Part shown: positions 13,099 through 13,864 of the stretch, piece by piece
Numbering within the stretch: position 1 is the first letter of the stretch
How the letters are laid out: the number at the start of each line of letters is the position of its first letter
Assembly: GCA_016202915.1 (NCBI GenBank)
Contig: JACQNT010000147.1
Span: 1 to 13,864, forward strand
From: Acidobacteriota bacterium
Lineage (GTDB): Bacteria > Acidobacteriota > Polarisedimenticolia > Gp22-AA2
Direction: 5' to 3'
Length of the DNA stretch: 13,864 nt
The notes under the pieces: model-generated
Database searches by the model: none
What the model saw: only the letters and a program-made list of their open reading frames with translations
What the model was told of the DNA's origin: nothing
Made by a program: the position numbers and the translations under genes

Positions 13099-13864
13099 AC
13101 CTCCCCGCCCTCGCCGTCAGGCGCCCCGTCACGACCACGATGATCCTCCTCAGCATCATGGTCGTGGGGGGGATCGCCCTGGCGCGCCTGCCCCTGGCCT
13201 TCCTTCCGGAGCTCGACATCCCGTTCATCGGCATCCAGATCCCCTACCCGAACTCGAACCCGACGCAGGTGGAGAAATACATCACCAAGCCCGTCGAGGA
13301 GGTCCTCGCGACCCTGCCCGGCGTCAAGAAGATGCGCTCCACCTCCACCGCCGACAGCGCCGAGTTCAACATCGAGTTCCGCTGGGGCTACCAGCTCGAC
13401 ATCGTGCGGATGCTGGTGAGCGAGAAACTGGACCAGGTGAAGCCGACGCTGCCCGCCGGGATCGGCGAGATCATCATCTTCTCCTTCAACACCAGCGACA
13501 TCCCGGTCGTCCAGGGGCGGATCGCCGCGGAAGGCGTGGATCTCTCCCGGAACTACAGCCTGCTGGAGAGCCGGGTCAAGAACCGGATCCGCCGCGTCCC
13601 CGGGGTGGCGCGCGTGGACCTGGACGGAGTGGCGCCGCGCGAGATCTTCATCGATCTCATCCTCGACAAGGTGAAGGAGCACGCGGTGGACGTGGGGGCG
13701 CTCATCCAGAGGCTCCAGGGGGCGTCCTCCAATCTGGTGCTGGGCCAGGTCACGCAGGGCGGCCTGCGCTACACGGCGCGCGCCCTCGGGGCGTTCGAGT
13801 CGCTCGAGGCGATCCAGGGACTGGCGATCAACGATCGGGGGCTGAAGCTCAGCGACATCGCCGA
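13095..13864 (+). CDS. Second RND efflux permease (3' end missing)
   Basis: These are the first 256 codons of another RND permease, cut by the right edge; a full one has about 1030 residues. The GTG start overlaps the previous stop (GTGA, 13095-13098), so the two permeases are translationally coupled and probably made in matched amounts. The N-terminus NLPALAVRRPVTTTMILLSIMVVGGIALARLPLAFLPELDIP has the first TM helix and the family's LP...P pattern. Then come PYPNSNPTQVEKYITKPVEEVLATLPGVKKM, the FRWGYQLDIVR strand, and the first porter subdomain up to LSDIA. It differs clearly from its upstream neighbour, so it is a distinct paralogue and not a recent tandem copy. The transmembrane proton-relay residues lie beyond the window. 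Confidence 0.95.
   Translation, partial: MNLPALAVRRPVTTTMILLSIMVVGGIALARLPLAFLPELDIPFIGIQIPYPNSNPTQVEKYITKPVEEVLATLPGVKKMRSTSTADSAEFNIEFRWGYQLDIVRMLVSEKLDQVKPTLPAGIGEIIIFSFNTSDIPVVQGRIAAEGVDLSRNYSLLESRVKNRIRRVPGVARVDLDGVAPREIFIDLILDKVKEHAVDVGALIQRLQGASSNLVLGQVTQGGLRYTARALGAFESLEAIQGLAINDRGLKLSDIA

Overview
The window is uniformly GC-rich with tightly packed genes, and it looks like chromosome from an uncultured GC-rich Gram-negative bacterium. The evidence for two membranes is a tripartite RND efflux operon with its own periplasmic adaptor, plus several exported hydrolases. Gene content and style would suit Acidobacteriota or a similar soil or sediment lineage. That placement is a guess, because no rRNA or other marker gene is present. 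I see no mobile elements, tRNAs, CRISPR arrays or phage genes.

Layout: (1) 1-622, minus strand: 5' part of an ornithine cyclodeaminase/mu-crystallin family enzyme, cut by the left edge. (2) 623-844: divergent intergenic region with a long imperfect inverted repeat (700-713 / 748-761) and a sigma70-like promoter match at 830-857. (3) 845-5610, plus strand: a probable five-gene operon. It encodes a radical SAM protein with extra C-terminal cysteines; a Tat-signal protein with a leader-like repeated region and a very hydrophobic Cys/Trp/Tyr-containing segment; a small protein I cannot assign with confidence; a two-TM bacterial PH-domain protein; and an exported alpha/beta hydrolase with an N-terminal DUF3887-like domain. 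The second, third and fourth genes overlap their predecessors by four bases or follow strong Shine-Dalgarno sites. (4) 5636-7030, plus strand: an exported class C beta-lactamase-like serine hydrolase, possibly part of the same transcript. (5) 7034-8326, minus strand: a NamZ-like (DUF1343) protein convergent with the previous gene, with only 3 bases between the stop codons. (6) 8327-8510: divergent promoter/leader region with predicted hairpins. (7) 8511-13864, plus strand: an RND efflux operon of one periplasmic adaptor and two successive RND permeases, the second cut by the right edge.

The most interesting part is 845-4198. A radical SAM enzyme sits 14 nt upstream of a Tat-exported protein that has two tandem copies of a DPxA-type leader-like motif and a hydrophobic segment containing WVW, YVY and two cysteines. 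This is consistent with an undescribed radical SAM maturase/substrate pair, possibly RiPP-like and exported in folded form. The link is inferred from gene order and composition, not shown. The efflux operon, the serine hydrolase and the NamZ-like protein are recognisable families; the odd points in them are a Gln where the NamZ family usually has its proposed catalytic Glu, and an extended C-terminus on the first permease.
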